From the NCBI GenBank assembly GCA_016648135.1, contig JADDOH010023067.1:1-64000 (forward strand): a stretch of 64,000 bases of DNA, given 5' to 3'. The notes under the pieces are model-generated. The model searched no databases. It was not told where the DNA came from and saw only the letters and a list, made by a program, of their open reading frames with translations. The position numbers and the translations under genes were made by a program. The DNA is from Agrypnia vestita. Lineage: Eukaryota > Arthropoda > Insecta > Trichoptera > Phryganeidae. Positions 36,359-46,680 of this stretch are shown in pieces; within the stretch, counting starts at the first letter, position 1; each line of letters starts with the position of its first letter.

Positions 36359-37690
36359 TTAATCACCCAGATCACTATCTTTATCACCGATAGAATACAA
36401 AATGTGGAAAGCTAAACCCAAAAAGGCAGTACCCAGAAGATCTCCTAATGCCGTAAGGTACGGTATGGCAGAGTTATCGGGATCTATTCCCCATTTCCAC
36501 ATCCATATAACAAGAAAATGACTAATAGTAAGTAGCAACAACACTTGTGTTATTGCAGCCGCCATATAGACCATAATAAATACCGGAGTTAAAGAAGTAT
36601 GCCCTGCCTGCAAGTAACTAATAGTATACGTAAATATTAAGTGGCCCGGCACAACCATCATTAGCAGCAGTTTAGTGGTTTTACCTAAAACAGGACCTAC
36701 AACACCGCCAGTGTGCAAGCATGTAGATAACCTGGAGGCGTGCACAGCGGCCATGTTTCCTCCGACACCGTTGATCACTAACTGGAATACAGCGATTCCC
36801 TTGTAGCTGGATACGGTGTAGTCCAGTATCAGGCCTCCGACACTACTTATAACCATAGCAGTTATCACCGGAGACCAACCTTCATCCAAAACCTGTTTAG
36901 TAAAAGTATTTTTGGAGGCGGCATACCCACACACGGGTACTATAATTGCACCACCCACGATAATTAAACCTGGTAATATAACATTGTTTCCCAGGGACCG
37001 ATACAATAAAGACGCAATCCAAGAAAGCAAAGCCAGCGTTGTCAAATCGCCTAAACTTGCAGCAATCGGTGTGGCAACATTGTCAGGATTAATGTTCATC
37101 TTCTTAGACAGAACAATCACCATTATCATGATACATCCAAGAACAAAGCTAGCCACGGAAGCCGTGAGGACACTCGACGCGCACAACAACATAGCGTGGT
37201 GAATATCAAAGTCGCCCTCGGGTACCCAGCCCATCACTACAGCAGCCATTGCAGCTAGAAAACCTACTAGCACACCTTGACACTGAATTAAACACAAATT
37301 TCCGATGATGAGGGGTGACATACTGGAATCCATGTGTCCCATGTGAGCGTGAGTAGACAGGCGGGAAGCGAGAGTCATCTCCAAATTTCCCTTCAGCCCT
37401 AGAAGAGCGGGAACAAGGATGTACACTTCAGAAACCTGCATAAACACAGGCCAATGCTGCACCACATCCAAGAGCAGACTCGCTGCGACCATTCCGAAAC
37501 CGGCAAGGAGAAATGGAATGAACATTTGAACCGCGACAATCCACAAATTCTCACCGCCATCGTGAACCTCGCGTCCCTTCACGTTATTCAATAAATGATC
37601 TCTATCATCATCAGACGTCTCAGGTTCAATTTTCTTTTCGCCATTCTCGGGCATTTTCGTAGATGTTGTTGAGCTTTTTGTTCTATGCAT
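36359..37690 (-). CDS. SLC41/MgtE-type magnesium transporter, single-exon
   Basis: Predicted Mg2+ transporter of the plasma or an internal membrane, in the SLC41A1-3 family (eukaryotic MgtE homologues). The frame is 443 codons with ATG at 37688-37690 and TAA at 36359-36361. A short, acidic, hydrophilic N-terminus (about 45 residues) precedes two homologous membrane halves. Half one has ILVPALLGLKGNLEMTLASR (about residues 91-110) and later NPDNVATPIAASLGDL. Half two has ISSVGGLILDYT, then VINGVGGNMAAVHASRLST and DPDNSAIPYLTALGDLLGTA. The paired GLKGN/GVGGN and PDN-x-A-x-P motifs are SLC41 hallmarks, with about ten membrane segments. It is somewhat shorter than the vertebrate proteins (just over 500 residues) and has no intron, which suggests a retrogene or lineage-specific intron loss. 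It stands alone between TAK1 and the GalNAc-transferase, on the opposite strand. The paralogue (A1, A2 or A3) is not resolved. Confidence 0.93.
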   Translation of the reverse strand: MHRTKSSTTSTKMPENGEKKIEPETSDDDRDHLLNNVKGREVHDGGENLWIVAVQMFIPFLLAGFGMVAASLLLDVVQHWPVFMQVSEVYILVPALLGLKGNLEMTLASRLSTHAHMGHMDSSMSPLIIGNLCLIQCQGVLVGFLAAMAAVVMGWVPEGDFDIHHAMLLCASSVLTASVASFVLGCIMIMVIVLSKKMNINPDNVATPIAASLGDLTTLALLSWIASLLYRSLGNNVILPGLIIVGGAIIVPVCGYAASKNTFTKQVLDEGWSPVITAMVISSVGGLILDYTVSSYKGIAVFQLVINGVGGNMAAVHASRLSTCLHTGGVVGPVLGKTTKLLLMMVVPGHLIFTYTISYLQAGHTSLTPVFIMVYMAAAITQVLLLLTISHFLVIWMWKWGIDPDNSAIPYLTALGDLLGTAFLGLAFHILYSIGDKDSDLGD

Positions 37691-38064
37691 ATTATAGAGC
37701 AGAACCTATCAGCGGCATTAACTGTGTGTACTCAAAAGCTAACTTCGCCGAAATATATATTTACAATTTTATCAAAAATGTTGAAACTCGCGATATATTC
37801 ACTGAACATATTTTGTTAAAATCACACCACTCATTTGATATTTAGTTTTCATATAACATAATATTTCTTGTAATATACTAATACTCAACAGGTTAATCCC
37901 ATATAAAATATTACACAAATAATGACTTTCATAATAGAAAATATTTATTTGTATAGATTAAAAAACACATTAGTTTAAAATTCGAGTGCAAAACTGAACC
38001 AAAATTTTGACTACGTACAAAATACTGTATGATATAAGGTCGTCGTAAGATATTTCCAGCGCAC

Positions 38065-38216
38065 GAAATGCCAAATGCCAAACGCTACCACTATCGGTAT
38101 ACTAATAACATAGAAAATGCAAATAATTATCAATATGAAACAGCTGATTCGAGACTTGAAGACGACGAGGCTTTTTACGATTCCGACCAGGCTGATAGAT
38201 TGCATAGATTAAAATT
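38065..38216 (+). other. Unresolved short coding-like segment, both strands open
   Basis: After an acceptor-like tatttccag at about 38052-38060, the plus strand reads MPNAKRYHYRYTNN ... SRLEDDEAFYDSDQADRLHR and stops at TGA. The minus strand of the same DNA reads a 64-residue frame (38205 to 38011) with a strong hydrophobic helix (CFILIIICIFYVISIPIVVA). One is probably the shadow of the other: an acidic sequence gives a hydrophobic antisense. I recognise neither. Confidence 0.25.
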
Positions 38217-38358
38217 ATGAAATGCCGAACTTAGCACTTGCATACATGACAATAGTGCTTCTTTTGCATATCTTGGATCTGATGGTAGATTGGTCGTCAT
38301 TTAGTTCATCAATGATTTCAGACTACGTAGGCACCATAGAATAGAGAAGTAAGGTACA

Positions 38359-39088
38359 GATACACATGCTTCTTTAGTGGCATGCTAATGAGCATGCCAC
38401 TAATAAGCATGCCCTAACGACTGTACACACTTGCTCATTACTGGCATGCTTATTAGTGGCATGCTCATAAATAAGCATGCCCAAAGCTAACAATCAAACA
38501 CACATGCTTATTAGTGGCATGCTCTTGTCATAGAATAGAGACGCTCTTGTTCAAAATGGAAACTTTGCAAACTGAAATAGAAAATTCAAGTGAACCAATA
38601 AATCAAAAAAGTTCCCGAGTTTCCATCCGCACATTTTTGATTTTAGTTTGCCTATTAATAAAGTTTCGTAAACATTATTTCTCACTATATTATTTTTACA
38701 CAACGGTGACCGAGTATTCCACAGACATTCGTGATTCCTATAATAAGTCACGAAAAGTAATGTTTTATCATCTCCCCAACGCGCCATATTTGTTTCATCT
38801 GTCGCAGACTGAGAAGATCGCATTGATAATACTAGCCGCGAAGCCCGCGAATGACATAAGCATGCTCATAAATAAGCAAGTCTGTTCACACATGCTCCAA
38901 AGATACCCCTTCTCTATGGTGAATGACAGTGGCATGCTTATAAATCAACCGGCGGTTGATTTTTGAGCATGCCACTAGGTGGCATGCTCATTTCTAGCAA
39001 TGTGCGTACACACATGCCATTAATAAGCATGCCACTGTCAAAGTCGATACTGCGCATGCTCACGTGCCACTAAATAAGCATGTGTATC
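38359..39088. mobile_element. Inverted-repeat element with many AGTGGCATGCT subterminal motifs
   Basis: Ends gatacacatgcttctttagt and (reverse complement) gatacacatgcttatttagt are inverted. Each flank carries a cluster of palindromic gcatgc sites in contexts like ttattagtggcatgctcata, at about 38365-38525 and 38855-39075. The centre (38551-38823, minus) holds an MADF-like fragment. This layout suggests a non-autonomous PIF/Harbinger or hAT relative. A clean target duplication was not found; the direct repeat gtaggcacc at 38326-38334 and 39094-39102 is noted but unexplained. Confidence 0.7.
38551..38823 (-). pseudogene. MADF-like (Myb/SANT-like) fragment inside the transposon
   Basis: The minus-strand 90-residue frame contains WGDDKTLLFVTYYRNHECLW then NTRSPLCKNNIVRNNVYETL, the pattern of the first helices of an MADF or Myb/SANT-like domain (L-x-x-Y-x-x-H-x-x-L-W-[ND]...Y-[KR]...). 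Such domains occur in the DNA-binding partner protein of PIF/Harbinger transposons. The fragment then runs into unrelated sequence, possibly an intron. It is too short to be a full gene. Confidence 0.5.
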
Positions 39089-39714
39089 AGACGCCGTAGG
39101 CACCGCTCCATAACTCGTTATGGAAAACATTTGTTTATTGCTCTTCAATAAATTAATTGAAAATGATTCATTTATTTATTTATTTGCTTGTAATTATTTC
39201 CTTATTAATTTGTTTATTTACTTATAAACAACCCTAAATAATGCTTGCACCAAAGGATTTTTATTATTTCTATTTTTTAATTTGTTATGTATAGCCGAAA
39301 ACTCTGAATATATAATGGTATTTTAAATCAATAGTGTTATTCTCATTTACCTTGAGCGATACTTTTTGATTTATGAATTTTTTAGGATATCATCATTCAT
39401 TTAATAAAATGAATCTGCTCTTTATTGGGTTTATTTTAGACGTACTATAAATATAGACTAATCACTAAAAACAAATCTGAGTCATCTAGTTTCTGCTGTC
39501 TTCTATTGCGTACTAAATGTATCAGTCAGAAAGAGATAGAAATTATTTTCATAACCACGTATAAGAAAGGACAATAAAACATAATTTTTAACAACGAATG
39601 CATATGAAGTTAGTAGCCAATTGCGGTATTTATTCTATGGTCTTTTCTTTTTCTTTCTTATAGCGCAGCATACGTGTAAAAGAGGTACAAATATAAACAG
39701 GGTTGTGTATTGTA

Positions 39715-39760
<46 letters not shown>

Positions 39761-40211
39761 GCGCGGACATTTATACATTTTGGACACCCCTAGACCAACT
39801 CCCGCAATATGCATCTATGTTCACAGTAATTCGTGTTGTCGTTCTGTGTAGCAGATATTTTGGTTTGTAACTAGTTTATATTTATAGTACGTCTATGGGG
39901 TTTATCCGATGGCGGAGGTAAAAGTTCAGTCGATGGAAATGAATACAGTACCAATAGTAAAATTTATAGTAATAATATTGAGAATAAATAAATCACTTTC
40001 TATTGCACGGAAACAACGCACGAATATTTTTCCGTAATTAGAAAATCGGCCGTATTCTGAAAATAGCAATCATCGCTATTTCGGAATCCTGACAGTTAGT
40101 GTATAACTTTATAATGTCGTCAATTTTGACATATTTAAGTTTTACAGGTTTAGAATTAATGAATTCAGCCAATCATAAAACTCTAAAATGTTAACAAACG
40201 TTGTTATTTAC
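39089..40211. other. Intergenic DNA with a (TA)n microsatellite
   Basis: A run of TA units lies at about 39720-39759. No gene was recognised in the remainder. Confidence 0.6.
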
Positions 40212-40335
40212 TGAATGCAGTGGAGATGAGATTCCTCAGACGTATGGGTGGCAAATCCATATATGATAGAGCAAAGAATGAAGATATTAGGCTTGAATGT
40301 AAAGCTGATCTTAGCATTATATTTAAAAATATGGT
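40212..40335 (+). pseudogene. Short fragment of the tetranucleotide-tail LINE ORF2
   Basis: Reads AVEMRFLRRMGGKSIYDRAK then NEDIRLECKADLSII, the same protein region as AVEMRSHRRMCGKSIYDRVK at 44399-44950. Only about 40 codons remain. Confidence 0.8.
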
Positions 40336-40439
40336 CATTAGATAAATATTCAATTCGGATTGCTTTTAAAATGGAATAAAAATGTAAATCATTTAAAAAG
40401 AGGCTACATATGAGGTCGAAATTTTTTCGTTAATTTACC

Positions 40440-40525
40440 AGACTACCGTGGCGAAACTGGATAACGCGCCACCCCGGAGTATAAAATGGAGGTCCGTTGT
40501 TTCGAATCCCGGTAGCAATTAAAAT
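40440..40525 (+). repeat. tRNA-like SINE head or tRNA pseudogene
   Basis: Contains accgtggcgaaactggataa, then cgcg (D-arm and A-box-like) and ttgtttcgaatcccggtagc (B-box-like), then T runs. A canonical cloverleaf is not formed. It shares its layout with 58156-58227. Confidence 0.45.
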
Positions 40526-40654
40526 ATTTTTTCGTTAATTTGATTTTTCTGTATGCCTTTTCTAATTGATTAATAAAAATTTGTTTTAAATTCACAAAAC
40601 TTCTTTCTAAACTTCACAATAATAATGTGTTTTATTTTATTATCATATACATTT

Positions 40655-40815
40655 ATTAATACAGTACCAACCTCTCGGAAAATGGGTTGGCACCATCTGA
40701 CGGCCAACTCTATCACCGCGCGCGCTCATTGCTCAAATGAAATAGCGCGCGCTTCCCCGGCGTCTAGTTTCCTGTTACGCATTTCCGTCCATTTTCACTC
40801 CCACAGATTGCAGGA
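40655..40815. other. Locally GC- and CpG-rich patch
   Basis: Contains accgcgcgcgctcattgctc and its near-inverse tgaaatagcgcgcgcttccc in otherwise AT-rich DNA. It might be an exon or promoter, but no coding or splice evidence supports it. Confidence 0.3.
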
Positions 40816-40928
40816 GAGTGAGAAGAAAGATGTTACACATCAAAAAGTATTATAAGTAGAGTTTATAAGAATTTCCAAAAGGAAAAGTACCTAAATAACA
40901 ATTTGACACCACGATTTATAGTTTGAGT

Positions 40929-41100
40929 AAACTAGATAACTTTGCACTTCCGCTCTAGGGTGACCATGATGTAAGATAGAAAGTCTCGCATCGTCGACCA
41001 ACCACCTCAAGGATTACAAATACTCTGATACACTATACGTATTTTACACAATTGTATCAGTGTAATAAAAAAGTGCACAGTTATGAAACGCGGATTCTTT
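40929..41100. repeat. Compact copy of the repeat that frames 18000-20505
   Basis: Shares gagtaaac.....ataactttgc, ctctagggtgaccat, caaccacctcaaggat, atcagtgtaataaaaaagtg and aaacgcggattct with the two ends of the composite at 18000-20505, and shows that repeat without its insertions. Confidence 0.65.
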
Positions 41101-43226
41101 TATATGAAAGATACTGGACGAAAGATAATCGACGCCTTCAAAATTATTTTGAGTTCAAAAAACATTTTGGATGTCTCATTGTAATCTTCATTGTGAAATG
41201 AAGTTTTTCCCTTCGCTATAAAGCATAATATGTCTACTAGGATATTAGGAATTTGATCTTGAGAACGTCATCGACCTCAAGAGTACGTTCCAATTTTTAA
41301 CCGAAGCCGACAGGGATTCAAAGTTTAATTAAATTATAATATTATAAAATTAATCACACTCCAGACTTGAACGCGTTCACGCATCACTCTGGGTGATATT
41401 TTTGTAAGATGACTTCATTGCATATCGATGTCGATTTTTTGGTCATGACACTTCAAGGACATGTTGTGAATCGATATTTCGCTGAAAACGTTATAATAAA
41501 TTAATTATTAATATAATTAATTAATAATATTCTCATGTTTTCACGACCGTTCAGAATTATTTGATGCCATCAGTCCCTGAAGATACTTTTCCAGTGGCTT
41601 TCAATACGCAACACATCCAGAGTCATGACCAAAAAATCGATCTTAAGTATACAATAACTGAATGGGTTTCAGAAAATTATTCGCATTAAGGCAATCGTAG
41701 GAGGACAGTCAACTATACAAAATCCTAGGTTTATTTGGGTAAATGTAAAGTTTAAGCCAATCTTCCGCTATTGTTACTCGATTTTCGCATATTCATGGCA
41801 CTTCTTGTACAAAGAGCCGTCTATGCATATATCCTTTACCAGATCAAGACACTGTCCTCATATCTACTGACATGGTCAAAAGATGTAAGAATTTATAGCA
41901 GAATAGTTTATGGTAGATGCTACTTGATATTTAGTTAATCTATAATTGACTACTTTCGCAAGCTGATCATGGTCTGCGTTGTCAGAATCTTTTTTTAAAA
42001 AATCTGCCATTTTTCTCGTTCTCTCCGGGCCCCAGCGTTATAGAGAAAGATTAAGAAGATAACGATTCTAACCGGTCTCGTTTTTGTTTTCCCAGTTATT
42101 ATAAAGTACTAGACAAATTCTAATAGAAATAACGTTCTATAATGACTGGAAATCATTCGCAAAATTCATAATTTTGAAAATATTTAATTTTTTTTAATGT
42201 AAGGAATTACTTTATATGACGCGATAACTGTATTTAATATTTTTAATTCTTTCGACTATCATAAAAAAGTAAAAGAAGTGCGTACATCAATTTTATGGCT
42301 GATCTGCTGTAATTTTTATTTCAGGAATTAGATTGCCCGACTTTTTTAATTCTTACATCCTAAAAAAAGAATGAATTAGCTTTTCCAATATTTTTCCCAT
42401 CTAGTTGTAGAGTAAAATCAAATAATCGATGTTGAACGACTGTCCTCGAATGTACCGAATGTACCTGAGCAACAGGATTTTTCGTTCTTGCGATTAGCAA
42501 CATTTATATCTGCCAGCTTTTCTCGTCGTCGGCCCATCGTCGGCCTTCGTGTATTCTGGTGTATTCATCGCGTTCTAGTGTTCATGTAGAGTTGTCAAAA
42601 AGAGATAGAAACATACGTTTTTGTGAGTCATGAAGAGTTCAGCACGAGTAACAAATGAGAAAGTTTTTCAAGATACAGTATACTCGTTTCTCGTTTGACG
42701 TATGAATTTTGCTTCGATGGCTGCTTTTGCAGGAGGTGCATTTATGCGACGTGTAATAGATTAGGGCAGGTGAATATAATTGCTTAATTGCTTTTCTATT
42801 TTTTGAATGAAGCACATTTGATTCATTGACATGTCAGACCACGGGTTGGTTTATCTTGCCTAGTTGTGATTTTGTCATGATGCTAAATATTTTTGGTTCT
42901 ACTTGGTATGTTAATTTTGTAAAATAATTATCAGATCTTTTAAGCTTGTGGATATTTTGTTTATGTTTAACATTGTACATATTGTTTATTATATTAATTA
43001 TTATTAATTTTAATTAATTCTTATATTTTTTGTTTCAGGTGAATTCTGTATTTTTTCCTGAATTAGTTTTTATTAACATGACACCAAAGCGGTAACCCTT
43101 GTCCTTGCACTAGCTTAAAAAGTTTCGGTGCATTTCTGAGGCTCATACAAGTGATCAGTTGTCTTTCATGGCAGTAGTGTTTAACCTCTTTAAGTGAATA
43201 AAATATTAGGGCCAAGCAAAATAAAA
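41101..43226 (+). other. Region upstream of the GalNAc-transferase start; probable 5' UTR exons
   Basis: The DNA around 42480-42780 has higher CpG content (tctcgtcgtcggcccatcgt) and a possible donor at gggcag|gtgaat (about 42766). An acceptor-like tttcag lies near 43034-43039 before the coding exon. A plausible reading is a non-coding first exon spliced to an exon beginning near 43040, with a small upstream ORF (ATG at about 43078, stop within six codons). None of this is proven. Confidence 0.35.
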
Positions 43227-43379
43227 ATGTTCCGAAGTAAAATAAGAATCCATACGTGTCGTATCATCCTGCTGACATCATTGGTGTGGCTGATGATCGA
43301 TGCTGTGCTGCTTATGTTCTATGCTGATTGCCTCGGTACTTGGGGCTGTGGAATCAAACCCGGAGAATATGATGTTCAG
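43227..43379 (+). CDS. GALNT1: Polypeptide GalNAc-transferase, coding exon 1 (signal anchor)
   Basis: This enzyme transfers GalNAc from UDP-GalNAc to Ser/Thr in the Golgi, starting mucin-type O-glycans. The exon encodes MFRSKIRIHTCRIILLTSLV and then WLMIDAVLLMFYADC: a short basic cytosolic tail and one membrane anchor, closely resembling the GALNT1/GALNT13 N-terminus. The ATG at 43227 is the first in frame after the TAA at 43191; the apparent upstream start at 43194 is a GTG and is not credible in an animal gene. The exon ends at cag before gtgaga, phase 0. Family membership is certain; assignment to the T1/T13 group is by resemblance. Confidence 0.9.
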
Positions 43380-44042
43380 GTGAGATGTGTTTGGCCTTGC
43401 TTAATGCATAAATTCCTTCTATTGTGATTCTTCTTTTTATGTTTTAGTTTATGCCATCTTGAATTAATTGGCTTTCCTCTGTTTAATTTCTGTAATTTGC
43501 TTTTCTTCAATTTGTTGCTAAATTTTCAATTACGGCAACAAAACTACGTTTTTCTCTTCTTAAGTTTCTTTTGACTAATATTTTTTTTGTAGTAAGAGTA
43601 TTGAAAAATATATGGCAACCTCTTTATGCGAACATTATGCTAAAATAATTAAGCAATAGCCTGGATTCATAACTTGAACTAGTTTGAATATTAATTTGAT
43701 TTTCTTTTCTTGTATGATGAATTTCCAGGTGCTATCCTCGAATATAATTCACTCTTAAAATTTTGTGACTAACTCTCCAAATCGTATTGTAATTATAAAA
43801 TAACGAAAGGTCCCAAATTTGAAGGGGCAGAATTGCATTTTCATATTCTGACTCACATTTGAAAAAAATTTGAGATAAAATTTAAAATTCTTCATTTTGT
43901 ACATTGCATTTTAATCACAAAAATACTGTTCTATAGAAATATTCTATAGAATTATCATTTACTTTTTGAATGATTTTGACTCAAATGATGAAGAATGAAC
44001 TTGAAATGGATTTAAAACGTCCTTTTGCATCTTTTTTCACAG

Positions 44043-44256
44043 GTGCATGCCAGTCATCTGAATTCTGAAGATGATGGAGACGGTCATAAGTTTCACAGTA
44101 ACGGGAAAAGGGATTCTATTGAACACGGCAAGAAACATAAAGAACACAGTGACGAGAGAACAATTCACTACATGGGACTGTACCCTCCTTCCAGACTCAA
44201 GAAGTGGGAGCCAGCTCCCATTGTCATTGAACACCCTGGTGTGGCTGGGGAAATGG
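44043..44256 (+). CDS. GALNT1: GalNAc-transferase, exon 2 (stem region)
   Basis: Acceptor ttcacag, donor gtatgt, 214 nt, phase 0 to 1. It encodes a hydrophilic luminal stem rich in His, Lys, Asp and Ser (HSNGKRDSIEHGKKHKEHSD), then IVIEHPGVAGEMG, matching the EGPGEMG segment before the catalytic domain of GALNT1. The stem is longer than in the vertebrate enzyme. Confidence 0.93.
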
Positions 44257-44374
44257 GTATGTTTTAAAGTATAATAATTTATTTTGTTCACTTGCCAGCG
44301 TAAGAGATGGAAGTTTTGCTCGTAGCTATTGAAAACCAGATTGTATCGGAGGAAGTTAGCTTTACATATTAACT

Positions 44375-44951
44375 ACTACCTAACTAACTAACTTACCATC
44401 ATGCCGTTTCACCGTGGGGGTAGGCAGAGAGGATAGAGGGCCATACTCCTCTTTCCTGACATACAACTTTCGCTTCATCTACATTCATACATCTTCGAAT
44501 GCAAGCTCGACAGTTGTTCAGGCTTCTAACAGGACCGTCTTCCAGTATCTGGTTAATCTGGTCATGCCACGTCTTCCGTGGTCGCCCTCTCTTTCTGGCG
44601 CCGTCCACACTTGCATTATATATCTTTCTTATCATTCTTTCCTCATTCATTCGCTCAACATGCCCAAACCACCTGAGCGACCCTATTTTTATTCTATGTA
44701 TTGTGCTACGATCAGCTTTACATTCATTCCTAATATCTTCATTCTTTACTCTATCATATATGGATTTTCCACACATACGTCTATGGGATCTCATCTCCAC
44801 TGCATTCAATCTACTTTCGTTTCTCTTCTGCCAGCTCCAGGCTTCACTTCCATACATTAGTGTTGGTACCATAACTCCATTATGTACCGCTAGTTTTGCC
44901 TCGATAGACATATTTCTATTAGAAATTATTGCATTCAAAGCACCATTCAAC
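44375..44951 (-). mobile_element. 5'-truncated non-LTR element in intron 2 with 10-bp duplication
   Basis: The tail reads taactaactaacttacc (CTAA units in plus orientation) directly after the target duplication catattaact (44365-44374, repeated at 44952-44961). The insert is 577 bp and carries an intact C-terminal reading frame of 183 codons (44399-44950). Confidence 0.93.
44399..44950 (-). CDS. C-terminal 183 residues of a non-LTR ORF2
   Basis: Contains LTMYGSEAWSWQKRNES-like text (here TLMYGSEAWSWQKRNES), then CGKSIYDRVKNEDIR, IGSLRWFGHVERM, GRPRKTWHDQI and CRACIRRCMNVDEAK, the post-RT connection and endonuclease-like C-terminus of many RTE/CR1-like LINEs. It is open to its natural stop but 5'-truncated, so not functional. 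It is the best preserved of at least five copies in the window. Confidence 0.88.
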   Translation of the reverse strand: MNGALNAIISNRNMSIEAKLAVHNGVMVPTLMYGSEAWSWQKRNESRLNAVEMRSHRRMCGKSIYDRVKNEDIRNECKADRSTIHRIKIGSLRWFGHVERMNEERMIRKIYNASVDGARKRGRPRKTWHDQINQILEDGPVRSLNNCRACIRRCMNVDEAKVVCQERGVWPSILSAYPHGETA

Positions 44952-45893
44952 TCATATTAACTCGCAACATTATATTAACTCGCAATACACTTAATTTATC
45001 CACCATCTGAATTCAAGAAGGGGAAGCTGGTGTCGTATGGTTAAGTGAAGCCAGCTAGTATTTTCTTATATTCTCCCTTACAGATTCGAACTGGAAGAAA
45101 GTTTTTCATTTAAAATGGCCAAGAAGATAGTCTGCCATATTCTAATATTCCACTTAATCCTTACAGTACTATGACCAGGGAATTTAACCTTATATTGCAC
45201 TTAATTCTTCCAGTAAGATGTTGGCATGACTTGTTTTTAATAACTTTTGTAATTATAATGAAATTTCATAAATGAATAGATTATTTATTTTATCAATATG
45301 TTAAAGTGTTCTGAATTTCTAGTGAGTACTGTCATTTTAGTGAAATTATATTCAAGGTCATTCTTATCATATCCAAGCAGATTTTCACCAATAGAAATTG
45401 ATACAAACTAGTGAAAAATATTTCAACTGATATCTTACTAGTGAAATTATATTTATTTCCGAACTGTCATTATAATTAAATTTGACAGATCATGACAGAT
45501 GTCTATTTCCAGATTGAGATTAGAATAACAATTTAAGATTTAAATTATTATGTGATTAAAGGTTCTTACTGCATTATTCATTTCTTCTGTGCATCAACAT
45601 TATATACCGGATATTATTAACCTAAGTTTTGAGAAATGCGTGCATTTGTGGACAAAATATAGTTTCACCGATGCTGTGCAGTAAATCTGTAAATTTATTG
45701 ATTGACATGTTTTCACTGCCCGACTGGATAAAATATACAATTTCGACTAGTGAAAATATGGATTCAATAGAAATTCACTTTAACAAATACATTATTTTGC
45801 TACCCAGGGATAGTTGGTCAATTCAATCTATTGAAATTGTTCTTCAAATGTACCAAATTTATTTTGTGGTAACATAATTATAATTAATATAAA

Positions 45894-46680
45894 TTAATAT
45901 AAATTAACTTTGTTTAAACCACTTATTTATTGAAAAAAATCAACATGTTTCAAAGCCAATGGCTTCTTCATTAGGAAAACAAAAATAATATTTAAAAATC
46001 GAAGTATAGATCAAAAGTTATATATGGAAAATAAGTAGCCAAAAGATGAAATTTCATTATTTATATTTATAAATAATGAAATTTCTAATTCAATAGTTAA
46101 AAATATTTCAAATGTTATTCAACCAGCTTTTTATACTAATAATAAATTAAAAAAATACATATTAAATAATAAAGATAAGGATAATTTTTTTAAAAAATCG
46201 GGTGTTTATAAATTAATTTGTAATGATTGTGATTATTTTTATATAGGAAAAACGTGTAGAAATTTTGAAATTAGAATTAAAGAACACTTAAGGTGTTTAA
46301 ATAGTAATAATTATTCTGAATTTGCTAACCATCTTTTGGCTACGGGTCATTCTTTTGATATTAATAAGGGTTTACAAATTTTACATACAAATTATACAGA
46401 ATCACAATTTGATAAATTAGAAATTTTGGAAATAAGAAAGAGTGTAAATAGTAAATTGAATATTATAAATAATCAGGTCCTTTTTGCAAATAGTTATCTT
46501 TTAAATTTATTTTCATATTAATTAGGTACTTTATATTATTATTTTCCATATATAACTTTTGATCTATACTTCGATTTTTAAATATTATTTTTGTTTTCCT
46601 GATGAAGAAGCCATTGGCTTTGAAACATGTTGATTTTTTTCAATAAATAAGTGGTTTAAACAAAGTTAATTTATATTAAT
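45894..46680 (+). mobile_element. 5'-truncated Penelope-like element between inverted pseudo-LTR arms
   Basis: Lies in intron 2 of the GalNAc-transferase. The left arm (45894 to about 46034) and right arm (about 46537-46680) are inverted copies of some 140 bp, both containing the string ttgaaacatgttgattttt or its complement. Between them is the C-terminus of a Penelope protein with GIY-YIG endonuclease. Each arm includes a CTGATGA (right) or CTAATGA (left) ... GAAA core like the hammerhead ribozymes known from Penelope elements. Confidence 0.88.
46039..46521 (+). pseudogene. Penelope-like protein C-terminus with GIY-YIG endonuclease
   Basis: The frame is open from 46039 to the stop at 46519-46521. 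It reads GVYKLICNDCDYFYIGKTCR then FEIRIKEHL, then ANHLLATGHSFD: the GVY...YIGKT pair of strands, the catalytic Arg in R-x-R/IRIKEH, and the following S-x-FANHLL-x-x-GH block usual for Penelope GIY-YIG domains. The reverse transcriptase half is missing. The endonuclease itself looks intact but has no start of its own. Confidence 0.88.

Noticed and set aside
36912..37202. 96-residue plus-strand frame inside the SLC41-like gene
   Set aside because: Antisense shadow of the transporter.
38326..39102. gtaggcacc as a 9-bp target duplication (Mutator-like)
   Set aside because: The repeats lie 24 bp and 5 bp outside the inverted ends, so they do not abut the element.
43194..43226. Upstream extension of the GalNAc-transferase to a GTG at 43194
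   Set aside because: The apparent first codon is GTG. The first ATG in frame is at 43227 and gives the expected short cytosolic tail.
44414..44960. Plus-strand frames of about 150 codons at 44414-44960 and 113 codons at 52885-53226
   Set aside because: Antisense of the LINE ORF2 C-terminus; the minus strand has the recognisable protein.
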